44,979 nt of DNA from Nostocoides japonicum T1-X7. GTDB lineage: Bacteria > Actinomycetota > Actinomycetes > Actinomycetales > Dermatophilaceae. The stretch is from the NCBI RefSeq assembly GCF_001046855.1, contig NZ_HF570958.1:1645861-1690839 (forward strand). Reading direction: 5' to 3'. This document shows positions 37,317 to 44,883 of this stretch, piece by piece (within the stretch, counting starts at the first letter, position 1; every line of letters begins with the position of its first letter). The position numbers were made by a program, and so were the translations under genes. The notes beneath the pieces are model-generated. The model did not search any database. It saw only the letters and a program-made list of their open reading frames with translations, and was not told the origin of the DNA.

Positions 37317-37820
37317 ATGGTCGTCATCCGCGAACCCCGCACCCGGCCGACCGGAGCGCTGCGTCCGGCGGTCCGCGGCGGCGGTCGGTGGCAGGCCTGG
37401 GGACTGGCCGCCGTCGAGCTCCTCGTCGCGTGGCAGGCGTTCAGCGGTGGACGAGGGCTGATGACCGACACGTGGGACATGCCACGGGAGCTCCTCGTGC
37501 GGACCCCCTTCGACGACTGGGTCGGACCGGGGTGGTGCCTCGTCCTGCTCATCGGGCTGCCGCATCTCGTCGCGGGATCGGTGACCGGCGCGGCGTCCCG
37601 GTGGCCGCGAGCCGAGCTCTGGAGCATCGTCGGCGGGCAGGTGGCCGGCGCGAGCCTCCTCGTGTGGATCGTCGTGCAGCTGGTGCTGCTACGTGTCTTC
37701 TTCTTCCTCCAGCCGGTCGCCGTCGCGCTCGGTCTCCTCGAGATCGCCCTCGCCCGCTCGTGGAGGCTCAGGCGCGCAGGAGCCTCTGCCGCCAGTTCTC
37801 GGTCGCCTCGACCTGGTTGA
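37317..37820 (+). CDS. Small polytopic membrane protein, unknown function
   Basis: A 167-residue protein with about four hydrophobic segments (GLAAVELLVAWQAF, GWCLVLLIGLPHLVAGSVTG, IVGGQVAGASLLVWIVVQLVLL-type helix and FFLQPVAVALGLLEIAL). ATG 37317 has GGAG 6 bp upstream, favouring it over ATG 37299. Its last 53 bases overlap the 3' end of the MTHFR gene on the opposite strand, so the true C-terminus might be shorter or the two transcripts may interfere. Family not recognised. Confidence 0.6.
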   Translation: MVVIREPRTRPTGALRPAVRGGGRWQAWGLAAVELLVAWQAFSGGRGLMTDTWDMPRELLVRTPFDDWVGPGWCLVLLIGLPHLVAGSVTGAASRWPRAELWSIVGGQVAGASLLVWIVVQLVLLRVFFFLQPVAVALGLLEIALARSWRLRRAGASAASSRSPRPG

Positions 37821-38604
37821 ACGTGAAGAGATGGAGGCCCGCGATGCCGAGGGCGTCGTTCGCCGCGAGCGCGGCGACCCGGTGGACGAACGAGTCGGTC
37901 CCGAACCCCGGCGCCGCGATGCGGGCGAAGATGCTCTTCTGCTTCTTGAGGAACCGCATCGACTCGCCGACACCGATCTTCGTCGCCATGCCGAGCAGCT
38001 TGGTCCGCTCGACGGGTCCGGGGACCCCGACGTAGAGGGGAAGGGCGATGCCGCGACGGCGGATCCGCTCGACCCACGTCGCGAGGCGGGCGTCGTCGAA
38101 CGTCATGTTCGAGATGATGTGGGTCGCATACGTCCGCTTGTCCCACATCGACTGGATCGTCACGTCGTCGTCGATGCTCGGGTGCGACTCGGGATACCCC
38201 GTGATGGCGACCTGCTCGAAGGGCCGGCCGAGGAAGTCGAGGTCACGGAGCAGGTCGAGCGACTGGACGTACTCCCCGGCCGGCTCCTTGGCGTCCCCGG
38301 CGGGGACGAACACCTTCGAGACGCCGGCCGCGGTGAGCCGTTCGACGATCTCCGACAGCTGCCCGCGACCACCGATCATCCGAGCCGCGAGGTGCGGCAC
38401 CGCGTCGTAGCCCGCCGCGGCGAGGGTCGTCGCGAGCTCGATCGTCGTGTCGATCGGCTTCGCGGGCGAGGCCGTGACGGTCACCGTGAGGCCCGTCGGG
38501 ATATGGGCTCGGATCTGCTCCTCGATGGACGGCGTCGGAAGAACCTCGTACCGCGGGTTGGACAGGAGCCGGTGGAGTTCCGTCGAGGGATAGGCGTTGC
38601 TCAT
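37768..38604 (-). CDS. Short methylenetetrahydrofolate reductase family protein
   Basis: A 278-residue FAD-type TIM barrel related to MetF. Seen: LTVTVTASPAKPIDTTIELA at the N-terminus, PHLAARMIGGRGQL, the GDAKEPAGEY region (GD motif of MTHFR), TGYPESHPS and a C-terminal LHLFTFNQVEAT. Classical MetF reduces methylene-THF for methionine synthesis; in corrinoid methyltransferase loci such shortened forms would run in reverse, oxidising methyl-THF to methylene-THF. ATG 38604 has no ribosome site and is overlapped by an operator, suggesting a leaderless or very short leader transcript. Part of the predicted GTTGC-N7-GCAAC regulon. Confidence 0.87.
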   Translation of the reverse strand: MSNAYPSTELHRLLSNPRYEVLPTPSIEEQIRAHIPTGLTVTVTASPAKPIDTTIELATTLAAAGYDAVPHLAARMIGGRGQLSEIVERLTAAGVSKVFVPAGDAKEPAGEYVQSLDLLRDLDFLGRPFEQVAITGYPESHPSIDDDVTIQSMWDKRTYATHIISNMTFDDARLATWVERIRRRGIALPLYVGVPGPVERTKLLGMATKIGVGESMRFLKKQKSIFARIAAPGFGTDSFVHRVAALAANDALGIAGLHLFTFNQVEATENWRQRLLRA

Positions 38605-38631
38605 CGTGCAACTCAATTCGTCATGCGCGAC
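38596..38631 (-). promoter_or_regulatory. Paired operator overlapping the MTHFR start
   Basis: Site 1, 38596-38612, is GTTGC-TCATCGT-GCAAC with perfect arms and covers the ATG. The expected second position 19 bp away (38615-38631) has one good half (GCGAC, 4 of 5) and one poor half. The pair reproduces the layout at betB. Confidence 0.58.
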
Positions 38632-38767
38632 AGGGATGGCGCCAGCGTAGAGCCCGTCCACAGGCCGCGGCAAGGCATTGCGCGGATGTCGGTGGGGCGC
38701 CCTATCGTCGCCGTCCATGGGCGAGGTGAGTCGGGCCGGGCGGGTTGCCGGGGAGGGACGGCAGACC

Positions 38768-39595
38768 ATGTTCTCCGGCATGCCCGAGCCGCTGTATGCC
38801 GCGAGCCCGAGCCGCCTGCTCGCGTGGTTGGACTGCCCCCGCCGATACCGGATGCAGTACCTCGACGTCCCGCGTCCCGTCCCGCGACCGCAGCGGGCCC
38901 ACACCTCCCTCGGCATCGCGACGCACAACGCCCTGCGCGACTGGTGGGACCTGCCCGACGGACGCCGCACCCCGGCCGGTGGGGGACGACTCGTCGAGGA
39001 CGCCTGGATCGACGTCGGCTTCCGCGATGCCGCGCAGTCGCGGACCTGGCGCGACCGCACCCGGCAGCACGTCACGGCATACCTCGAGCGGGTCGACCCG
39101 TGGCGCGTGCCGCGCGGCATCGAGCGGACCGTTGCCATGGTCACCGGTCCGCTCCGGCTCACCGGGCGCGTCGACCGCCTCGACGACCGCGACGGTGAGC
39201 TCGTCGTCGTCGACTACAAGACGAGCCGCCGACCGCCGACGGAGGAGGACGCCCGCACCTCGCTGCCGCTGGCCCTGTATGCCGCGTCGGTGTGGAAGAT
39301 GTTCCGTCGCCCGACCTTCCGCGTGGAGTTGCACCACGTGCCGACCGGAGCCATCGTCGGCCACACCCACACGCCGGAGTCCATCGCGCGCAAGGTCGAC
39401 GAGGCGCAGTCCATCGCCCGGGACGCCCGGGCCGCGGATGCGGAGTACGCGACGCAGGGCCGGGCGTCGGACCGGTTCCCTCCCCGTCCTTCTGCGCTGT
39501 GCGCGTGGTGCGACTTCCGTGCCCACTGCCCCGAGGGTCAGGCGACGGGACCGGAGAAGTCCGGGTGGGCGGCGCTCGAGGAGACGGCGCCGTAG
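38768..39595 (+). CDS. RecB-family PD-(D/E)XK nuclease with Cys cluster
   Basis: A 275-residue protein of the RecB/Cas4-like exonuclease superfamily. The nuclease core reads TGRVDRLDDRDGELVVVDYKTSRRP, split here as GRVDRLDD (Asp) and VVVDYKTS (Asp-x-Lys). Four cysteines, one at LDCPRRYRM near the N-terminus and three at CAWCDFRAHC near the C-terminus, match the 4Fe-4S arrangement of AddB/Cas4-type nucleases. ATG 38768 has GGAGGGA about 10 bp upstream. Alone it may be a DNA-repair single-strand exonuclease. Its stop codon lies inside the first unit of a tandem repeat block. Confidence 0.82.
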   Translation: MFSGMPEPLYAASPSRLLAWLDCPRRYRMQYLDVPRPVPRPQRAHTSLGIATHNALRDWWDLPDGRRTPAGGGRLVEDAWIDVGFRDAAQSRTWRDRTRQHVTAYLERVDPWRVPRGIERTVAMVTGPLRLTGRVDRLDDRDGELVVVDYKTSRRPPTEEDARTSLPLALYAASVWKMFRRPTFRVELHHVPTGAIVGHTHTPESIARKVDEAQSIARDARAADAEYATQGRASDRFPPRPSALCAWCDFRAHCPEGQATGPEKSGWAALEETAP

Positions 39596-39596
39596 C

Positions 39597-39967
39597 TACC
39601 TCGACGGGGGCGGGGGGGTCCGGTGGGTGGAGGTATGGGGTGACGGTGCGGTGGGGTCCCGATACCTCGACGGGCGGGGGCGTCGGGTGGGTGGAGGTAT
39701 GGGGTGACGTTGGGCGCCGTAGCTACCTCGACCGGCGGGGGCGTCCGGTGGGTGGAGGTATCTGGTGACGGTGCGGTGGTGTCGAGATACCTCGACGGGC
39801 GGGGGCGCCGGGTGGGTGGAGGTATCTGGTGACGGTGCGGTGGTGTCGCTGTACCTCGACGGGCGGGGCGTCCGGTGGGTGGAGGTATGGGGTGACGTTG
39901 CGGTGGTGTCGCGATACCTCGACCGGCGGGGCGTCCGGTGGGTGGAGGTATCCGGTGACGGTGTCGG
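39597..39967. repeat. Six-copy tandem repeat of 61-66 bp, each unit a hairpin
   Basis: Units start (at TACCTCGAC) at 39597, 39663, 39724, 39788, 39852 and 39915. Each has ATACCTC-like and GAGGTAT-like ends about 28 bases apart around a G-rich centre containing GGGCGGGG and GGTGGGTGG, then a spacer TGGTGACGGTGCGGTGG. The word GGCGCCGTAGCTACCTCGAC occurs both at unit 1, where TAG is the nuclease stop, and at unit 3 (39714-39732). The block fills the 394-bp gap; reading frames through it are repeat translations, not genes. Confidence 0.95.
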
Positions 39968-39989
39968 TGCTCAGTGGTTGGGTCGGGGT

Positions 39990-40424
39990 ATGGACCAGCA
40001 CATCAGCTTCGTCACCCTCGCCGTCGCCGACCTCGCGGCCAGCCGGCGGTTCTACCTCGATGGACTCGGCTGGGAGGCCGAGCTCGACGTCCCCGGCGAG
40101 GTCGTCATGATCCGGGTCGGGGAGCGGCTCATCCTCTCGCTGTGGGACCAGGAGTCCTTCGAGGCGGAAGTCGGTGAGCGCGTCGCGCGCGACGGCATAC
40201 CGCCGATCACCCTCGCCCACAACGTGCCGCGTCGCGCGGATGTCGACGCGGTCCTCGCCACGGCCCGCGCTGCGGGGGCGACGGCGGGTGAGGCGCAGGA
40301 GCGCGACTGGGGCGGCTACACGGGGTACTTCGCCGACCCCGACGGCTTCCGCTGGGAGGTCGCGTGGAACCCCGGTCCGGTCGGGCTGCTCGTCGTCCCC
40401 GACACCGTCGTCGAGGAGGACTGA
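39990..40424 (+). CDS. VOC (glyoxalase/bleomycin resistance-like) family protein
   Basis: A 144-residue protein with two betaalphabetabetabeta modules typical of VOC metalloenzymes or ligand-binding proteins: SFVTLAVADLAASRRFYLDG at the N-terminus and GYTGYFADPDGFRWEVAWNP at the C-terminus. His at residue 4 (DQHISF) and Glu in WEVAW are likely metal ligands. Substrate unknown. ATG 39990 gives the normal family start and excludes the upstream open frame through the tandem repeats. Confidence 0.85.
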   Translation: MDQHISFVTLAVADLAASRRFYLDGLGWEAELDVPGEVVMIRVGERLILSLWDQESFEAEVGERVARDGIPPITLAHNVPRRADVDAVLATARAAGATAGEAQERDWGGYTGYFADPDGFRWEVAWNPGPVGLLVVPDTVVEED

Positions 40425-40474
40425 GTGACCGGCATACTGGGGGCTCAGCCCCGCACGACCTTGAAAGGCCCGCC

Positions 40475-41257
40475 GTGCCCCCACGCAAGAAGGCCTCGCG
40501 AGCCCGCATCGTCGCCGTCGCCAACCAGAAGGGCGGCGTCGCGAAGACGACCTCGGTCGCCTCCCTCGGCGCGGCCTTCGCCGAGCTCGGCCGGCGGGTG
40601 CTGCTCGTCGACCTCGACGCCCAGGCCTGCCTCACCTTCAGCCTGGGGATCGACCCGGACGCCGTCGACGCGAGCATCAACGAGGTCCTCCTCGGCCACG
40701 GCGACGTCACCGAGGCGGTCCTCGAATGCGACGACGGCGTCGATCTCGTGCCGAGCACCATCGACCTCGCGGGCGCCGAGGCCCAGCTCCTCCCACGACC
40801 GGGCCGCGAGTACGCCCTGCAGTCGGCTCTCGAGCCGGTCCTGGCCTCCTACGACGTCGTCCTCCTCGACTGCTCGCCCAGCCTCGGCGTTCTCACCCTC
40901 AACGCGCTGACCGCGAGCGACGGGCTCATCATCCCGATGCCGTGCGAGATGCTGAGCCACCGCGGCGTCGGCCAGCTCCTCGACACCGTCGCCGATGTCA
41001 AGCGCATCCTCAACAAGCGGCTGCGGATCCTCGGCATCCTGCCGACGATGTACGACGGCCGGAGCAACCACGCGCGCGAGGTCCTCGCCGACGTCGGCCA
41101 GCGCTACGACCTGCCCGTCCTGGAGCCCCCCATCCCCAAGACGGTCCGCTTCGCCGAGGCGCCGGGCGTCGGGCGCTCCATCCTCACGACGGCGCGGTCG
41201 AGCAAGGGGGCCATGGCCTACCGCGAGGTCGCCGAGAGCCTGCTGCCCCGCCTCTGA
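40475..41257 (+). CDS. ParA/Soj-family partition ATPase, orphan
   Basis: A 260-residue deviant Walker ATPase: N-terminal NQKGGVAKTT (deviant Walker A with signature Lys), VLLVDLDAQACLTFSLGI, the Walker B-like VVLLDCSPSLGVLTLNAL, and late PIPKTVRFAEAPGVGRSI. Such ParA proteins position chromosomes or other cargo on the nucleoid. No parB, scpA or scpB gene lies next to it, so partner and cargo are unknown. GTG 40475 is favoured by AAAGG about 6 bp upstream and by the basic start PPRKKASRARI. Confidence 0.88.
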   Translation: MPPRKKASRARIVAVANQKGGVAKTTSVASLGAAFAELGRRVLLVDLDAQACLTFSLGIDPDAVDASINEVLLGHGDVTEAVLECDDGVDLVPSTIDLAGAEAQLLPRPGREYALQSALEPVLASYDVVLLDCSPSLGVLTLNALTASDGLIIPMPCEMLSHRGVGQLLDTVADVKRILNKRLRILGILPTMYDGRSNHAREVLADVGQRYDLPVLEPPIPKTVRFAEAPGVGRSILTTARSSKGAMAYREVAESLLPRL

Positions 41258-41291
41258 CCGGCGACCTGGCCCCATCCGGCGGCCATCCGGC

Positions 41292-41335
41292 GGCCCCGCG
41301 ACTTCGGGCCCGGAGGCCCCGCGACTTCGGGCCCG
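41292..41335. repeat. Two direct 21-bp repeats
   Basis: GGCCCCGCGACTTCGGGCCC followed by G occurs at 41292-41312 and 41315-41335, identical. Lies between the parA stop and the small membrane peptide. Confidence 0.85.
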
Positions 41336-41396
41336 TCCGACCCGGGCCGCTCACGCCTCCGGGCAGCCCACCGGTCCTCGGTGGCCTCCCGGCTCC

Positions 41397-41516
41397 TCAG
41401 TCGGACAGGCCCGCTCCGGCGAGCATCGCGATCCCCATGAGGACGACGGCGATGAAGACGAGCGACAGCATCATCGACACGAGAACGACGACGAACCCCC
41501 ACGAACCGAGCCGCAT
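41397..41516 (-). CDS. Small membrane peptide of 39 residues (putative)
   Basis: ATG 41516 to TGA 41397. The peptide begins MRLGSWGF and is then almost wholly hydrophobic (VVVLVSMMLSLVFIAVVLMG), ending AGAGLSD, so it would form a single membrane helix. A weak GCGGGG precedes the start. Evidence is the coherent amphipathic-free helix in an otherwise arginine-rich frame context and its position between parA and the alcohol dehydrogenase gene. Not recognised as a known family. Confidence 0.42.
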   Translation of the reverse strand: MRLGSWGFVVVLVSMMLSLVFIAVVLMGIAMLAGAGLSD

Positions 41517-41602
41517 CCCCGCACGATAGCGCACGGCTCGGCCGACCATCCCGAGAGCGGGACCCCTGCGCGGTCACCGAGCACCCGGCATACGGTGGGG
41601 GT

Positions 41603-42652
41603 ATGCCACGAACCACCCCCGCCCTCGCCGCCCCGGGCCCCAGCCAGCCCTTCCAGACCGTCGAGCTCGAGCGTCGCGACCTGCGCGACGACGACATCCT
41701 CATCGACATCGCGTATGTCGGGATCTGCCACAGCGACATCCACACCGTCCGCGACGAGTGGGGCGCCGCGCACTACCCGATGACGCCCGGCCACGAGATC
41801 GCCGGCGTCGTCGCGGCCGTCGGGCCCGGCGTCACCCGACACAAGGTCGGCGACCGGGTCGGCGTCGGCTGCATGGTCGACTCGTGCGGTGAGTGCGAGG
41901 AGTGCAAGGACGGTTTCGAGCAGTTCTGCACCAAGCCTGCCGTCTTCACGTACAACACCCCGGCCTACGACGGCTCGATCACCCAGGGCGGGTACGCCCG
42001 GCAGATCGTCGTGACGGAACGGTTCGCGCTGAAGATCCCCGATGCCCTCGGTCTCGACGTCGCCGCGCCGCTCTTGTGCGCCGGGATCACGACGTACTCG
42101 CCGCTGCGCCGCTGGGGTGCCGGACCGGGGACGAAGGTCGCCGTCGTCGGCGTCGGCGGACTCGGTCACATGGGCGTCAAGCTCGCCGCGGCGCTCGGGG
42201 CGACCGTCTCGACGATCTCGCGGACGATGGACAAGGCCGACGACGCCCGGGCCCTCGGCTCGACCGAGCACATCGCCTCCTCGGACGAGAGCGCGATGCG
42301 CGCCGCGCGCCGCTCGTTCGACATCATCCTCAACACGGTGAGCGCGGACCTCGACATGGAGGCCTACCTCGCGCTCCTCCGGCCGAACGGCGTCATGGTC
42401 AACGTGGGTCTTCCGACGAGCCGGTATGCCGTGCGCCCGGGCGTGCTCGTCGGGCGCAACAAGGTGCTCGCCGGCTCGAACATCGGCGGACTCGCCCAGA
42501 CCCAGGAGATGCTCGACTTCTGTGCCGAGCACGGCATCGGCGCGACGATCGAGATGATCGGGGCCGACGAGGTCGACACGGCCTACGACAACGTCGTCGC
42601 GGGGAAGGTCCGCTATCGCTACGTCATCGACACGTCCACGATCGGCGGCTGA
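41603..42652 (+). CDS. Zinc-dependent alcohol dehydrogenase (cinnamyl-alcohol/YahK-like)
   Basis: A 349-residue medium-chain dehydrogenase for reversible alcohol/aldehyde conversion, likely NADP-preferring as in its subfamily. Catalytic zinc residues are in GICHSDIH and TPGHEIAGVV; the structural zinc loop is CGECEECKDGFEQFC; the coenzyme fold is VVGVGGLGHMGVKLAAALGA; C-terminal segments GGLAQTQEMLDFCAEH and VRYRYVIDTST are typical of this group. Start ATG 41603 with upstream GGGGGT and a GGCATAC word nearby. Stand-alone gene. Confidence 0.93.
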   Translation: MPRTTPALAAPGPSQPFQTVELERRDLRDDDILIDIAYVGICHSDIHTVRDEWGAAHYPMTPGHEIAGVVAAVGPGVTRHKVGDRVGVGCMVDSCGECEECKDGFEQFCTKPAVFTYNTPAYDGSITQGGYARQIVVTERFALKIPDALGLDVAAPLLCAGITTYSPLRRWGAGPGTKVAVVGVGGLGHMGVKLAAALGATVSTISRTMDKADDARALGSTEHIASSDESAMRAARRSFDIILNTVSADLDMEAYLALLRPNGVMVNVGLPTSRYAVRPGVLVGRNKVLAGSNIGGLAQTQEMLDFCAEHGIGATIEMIGADEVDTAYDNVVAGKVRYRYVIDTSTIGG

Positions 42653-42695
42653 CTGCGGGACCCCGGGTCACCGTTCCCGCCCGGACGCTGGTCGG

Positions 42696-42801
42696 GTCCG
42701 GTGGCGATCTGCCACCCGATCGTGGCCTGTGCACCACGTCAGGTGCCTGGCCCAGCCGCGTCCGGTGGCGTTCTGTCACCCGATCGGGGCCTGTGCACCA
42801 C
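42696..42801. repeat. Dispersed repeat family D, two tandem 42-bp units
   Basis: Units 42696-42737 and 42760-42801, 64 bp apart, share GTCCGGTGGCG then CCCGATCG and GGCCTGTGCACCAC. Unit 1 contains GGTGGC-N5-GCCACC, a small hairpin, and unit 2 contains CCCGATCGGG. The element separates the convergent dehydrogenase and P450 genes; a third copy is at 6-41. Confidence 0.9.
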
Positions 42802-42846
42802 CTGACTGCCCCACGCAGCGGCGACCGCCGCCCGGCGGACGAGCGC

Positions 42847-44202
42847 TCAGCCGGGCGTGGTCCCCGTCGTGGTCGTGCTGCGGCGGACGGGCACCGACTC
42901 GACGCCGAAGACGATGCTGCGCTCCCGGTGGGGCAGCCGGTCCGAGGCGAGCACGAGGTCGGGGAACCGGCGCGCCAGTGCGGGGAACGCGGTCTGCAGC
43001 TCGAGGCGGGCCAGCTCGGCGCCGACGCAGCGGTGGAACCCGTGCCCGAACGCCAGGTGCGGCCCCACCGGACGCGTCGGGTCGAAGGCGTCCATCTGGG
43101 GCCCCCGTCGCGCGTCGCGGTCGGCAGCGGCGAGGTGGCAGATGACGACGTCTCCCTGCCGCACGCGCACTCCGCCGATCTCCAGGTCGCGGAGCGGGAA
43201 GCGGGGGAAGGCGATCTGGACGACGGTGAGGTAGCGGAGGAGCTCCTCGACGGTGACCCCGATGACGGAGGGGTCGGATCCGACTCTCGCGTAGTGCTCG
43301 GGGTGGTCGAGGAGGACGGCGGCACCGAGGGCCAGCATGCTCGCGCTCGTCTCGAGACCGCCGGTGAAGACCCCGTCGGCGAGACCGGCCAGCTCGACGT
43401 CGTCGATCTCGCCGCCGTGGTCGCGGACGAGCTGGCCGATGAGTCCATCGCCCGGGTCGGCCCGCTGGCGCTTGGTGAACTCCATGAGGAAGGCTCGCGA
43501 GTCCGACATCGCGCCGAAGGCCGACACCCCGCCGGCGGAGACGTCGAAGCGTGCCGCGCCGAGCTCCTGGAAGGTCGCCGCATCGTCGTCGGGCAGCCCC
43601 AGGAGCTCGCAGATGACCTGGAACGGCACGGGGAAGGCGAAGCTCGGCACGAGGTCGGCGATCCCGGTGGGCCCCTCGAGGTCGGCGGCGACGGCGTCGA
43701 GGCGTCGGTCGACGATGCGCACGATGTGCGGCCGGAGCCGTTCGAGCCGGCGCATCGTGAACTCCGGGGTGAGCAGCTTGCGCAGCCGGGTGTGCTCGGG
43801 CGGATCGGTGAAGCCGAGCCCTCCGATGTAGCCGCCCGGGGCGCCGCCGAGCCCCTTCGCGTCCCCTCCGACGAACGGCCGGATGTCGTTGCTGAACGCG
43901 CCGGTGTCGGCGAGCACCTGGCGGCACTCGGCCTCGCCGGTGACGACCCAGATCGTCATTCCGAGGAAGGAGGTGAGCCGGTGGACGGGCTCGCGGTCGC
44001 GGATCTCCGCGAGGCGGGGTGTGGGGGACACCCCCTCCCGGGCGAGCGGCCAGACGAGCGACTCGGGCACGGAGTCGAGCCGGGACAGGTCGATGCGGCG
44101 TTGTGCGCGCTTCATGACGATCCGGCGGGTGCGCCGGGAGAGCCTCTCGGTCAGGGTGGGCGCGCGGTGCTCCCTGTCCGCCGAGGTGACTGCGTGTCGC
44201 AT
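42847..44202 (-). CDS. Cytochrome P450
   Basis: A 451-residue soluble bacterial P450. Heme ligand is Cys392 in FGHGFHRCVGAE; the I-helix oxygen-activation segment is FTGGLETSASML; the K-helix ExxR is EELLR; the meander/aromatic region precedes DAFDPTRPVG. The first 45 residues are basic and serine/arginine-rich, longer than in many class I P450s. It would hydroxylate a small hydrophobic substrate, with ferredoxin partners not encoded here. ATG 44202 is followed by a typical leader; divergent from the GNAT gene. Confidence 0.93.
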   Translation of the reverse strand: MRHAVTSADREHRAPTLTERLSRRTRRIVMKRAQRRIDLSRLDSVPESLVWPLAREGVSPTPRLAEIRDREPVHRLTSFLGMTIWVVTGEAECRQVLADTGAFSNDIRPFVGGDAKGLGGAPGGYIGGLGFTDPPEHTRLRKLLTPEFTMRRLERLRPHIVRIVDRRLDAVAADLEGPTGIADLVPSFAFPVPFQVICELLGLPDDDAATFQELGAARFDVSAGGVSAFGAMSDSRAFLMEFTKRQRADPGDGLIGQLVRDHGGEIDDVELAGLADGVFTGGLETSASMLALGAAVLLDHPEHYARVGSDPSVIGVTVEELLRYLTVVQIAFPRFPLRDLEIGGVRVRQGDVVICHLAAADRDARRGPQMDAFDPTRPVGPHLAFGHGFHRCVGAELARLELQTAFPALARRFPDLVLASDRLPHRERSIVFGVESVPVRRSTTTTGTTPG

Positions 44203-44262
44203 CCGCACATTGTCGCCGAGGCGTCTGTATGCGGGGGTCACCCGCTCGGCTCGGCGTTTCGC

Positions 44263-44292
44263 GGTATGCCGAGCGCCGGCTCCCGGCATACC
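44263..44292. promoter_or_regulatory. Inverted repeat GGTATGCCG-N12-CGGCATACC in P450/GNAT gap
   Basis: A perfect 9-bp inverted repeat in the 90-bp divergent region, ending directly before the GNAT start GTG 44293. Could be an operator, but the arm GGTATGCC is itself a very common word in this DNA, so chance pairing is possible. Confidence 0.4.
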
Positions 44293-44859
44293 GTGACCAC
44301 CGTGTCGGGGGCGACATCTGACTGGACGTTCCGGCGGCTGGACCGCGCGGACTTCCCCCTGCTCGGCCGCTGGCTCGCGACGCCCGCCATGGAGCGGTGG
44401 TGGCACCACGAGTGGACGCCGGAGGCGCTCGAGCGCGACTTCGGCCCCACTGCGGACGGACTGGAGCCGGCGGAGGACTTCGTCGCCGTCCGCGACGGCG
44501 CACCCGTGGGCATCGTCCAGCGGTACCTCCTGCGCGACTACCCGGAGTACCTCGCCGAGCTGCGGTCCGTCGTCGCGGTCCCCGACGGCGCCGCGAGCAT
44601 CGACTACGGCCTCGGTGTGCCGTCGCTGCTCGGCCGGGGCGAGGGCCCGGCGATGATCGCGGCCTTCGTCGAGCGGACCTGGGCGGCGCTCCCCGAGGTC
44701 ACGGAGCTCGTCGTCCCGGTCGTCGCGGCCAACGTCGCGTCGTGGCGCGCGCTGGAGAAGGCCGGGTTCGAGCGGGTCGCGAGCGGCCGTCTCGAACCCG
44801 ACAACCCGGTCGACGACCCGCTGCACCACGTGCTGCGGCGTCATCGACCGTCCGGGTGA
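44293..44859 (+). CDS. GNAT acetyltransferase, AAC(6')-like subgroup
   Basis: A 188-residue acetyltransferase of the Acetyltransf_8-like group that includes aminoglycoside 6'-acetyltransferases. Seen: FRRLDRADFPLLGRWLA at the N-terminus, SIDYGLGVPSLLGRGEGPAM (acetyl-CoA loop) and VVAANVASWRALEKAGFERV near the end. It could acetylate an amino group on an antibiotic or a metabolite; resistance is not shown. Either GTG 44293 or GTG 44302 is the start; neither has a ribosome site, so a leaderless transcript is likely. Confidence 0.78.
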   Translation: MTTVSGATSDWTFRRLDRADFPLLGRWLATPAMERWWHHEWTPEALERDFGPTADGLEPAEDFVAVRDGAPVGIVQRYLLRDYPEYLAELRSVVAVPDGAASIDYGLGVPSLLGRGEGPAMIAAFVERTWAALPEVTELVVPVVAANVASWRALEKAGFERVASGRLEPDNPVDDPLHHVLRRHRPSG

Positions 44860-44883
44860 GGCGTGCGCCGTCCCCGGCTGCCG

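Noticed and set aside
39723..40484. Proline-rich protein (PPDAPPVEV repeats) on the minus strand
   Set aside because: It is the translation of the six-unit tandem DNA repeat plus antisense of the VOC gene; no start signal or domain.
44293..44859. Aminoglycoside resistance gene
   Set aside because: The acetyltransferase is only subgroup-similar; nothing in the sequence shows antibiotic specificity and no mobile context is present.
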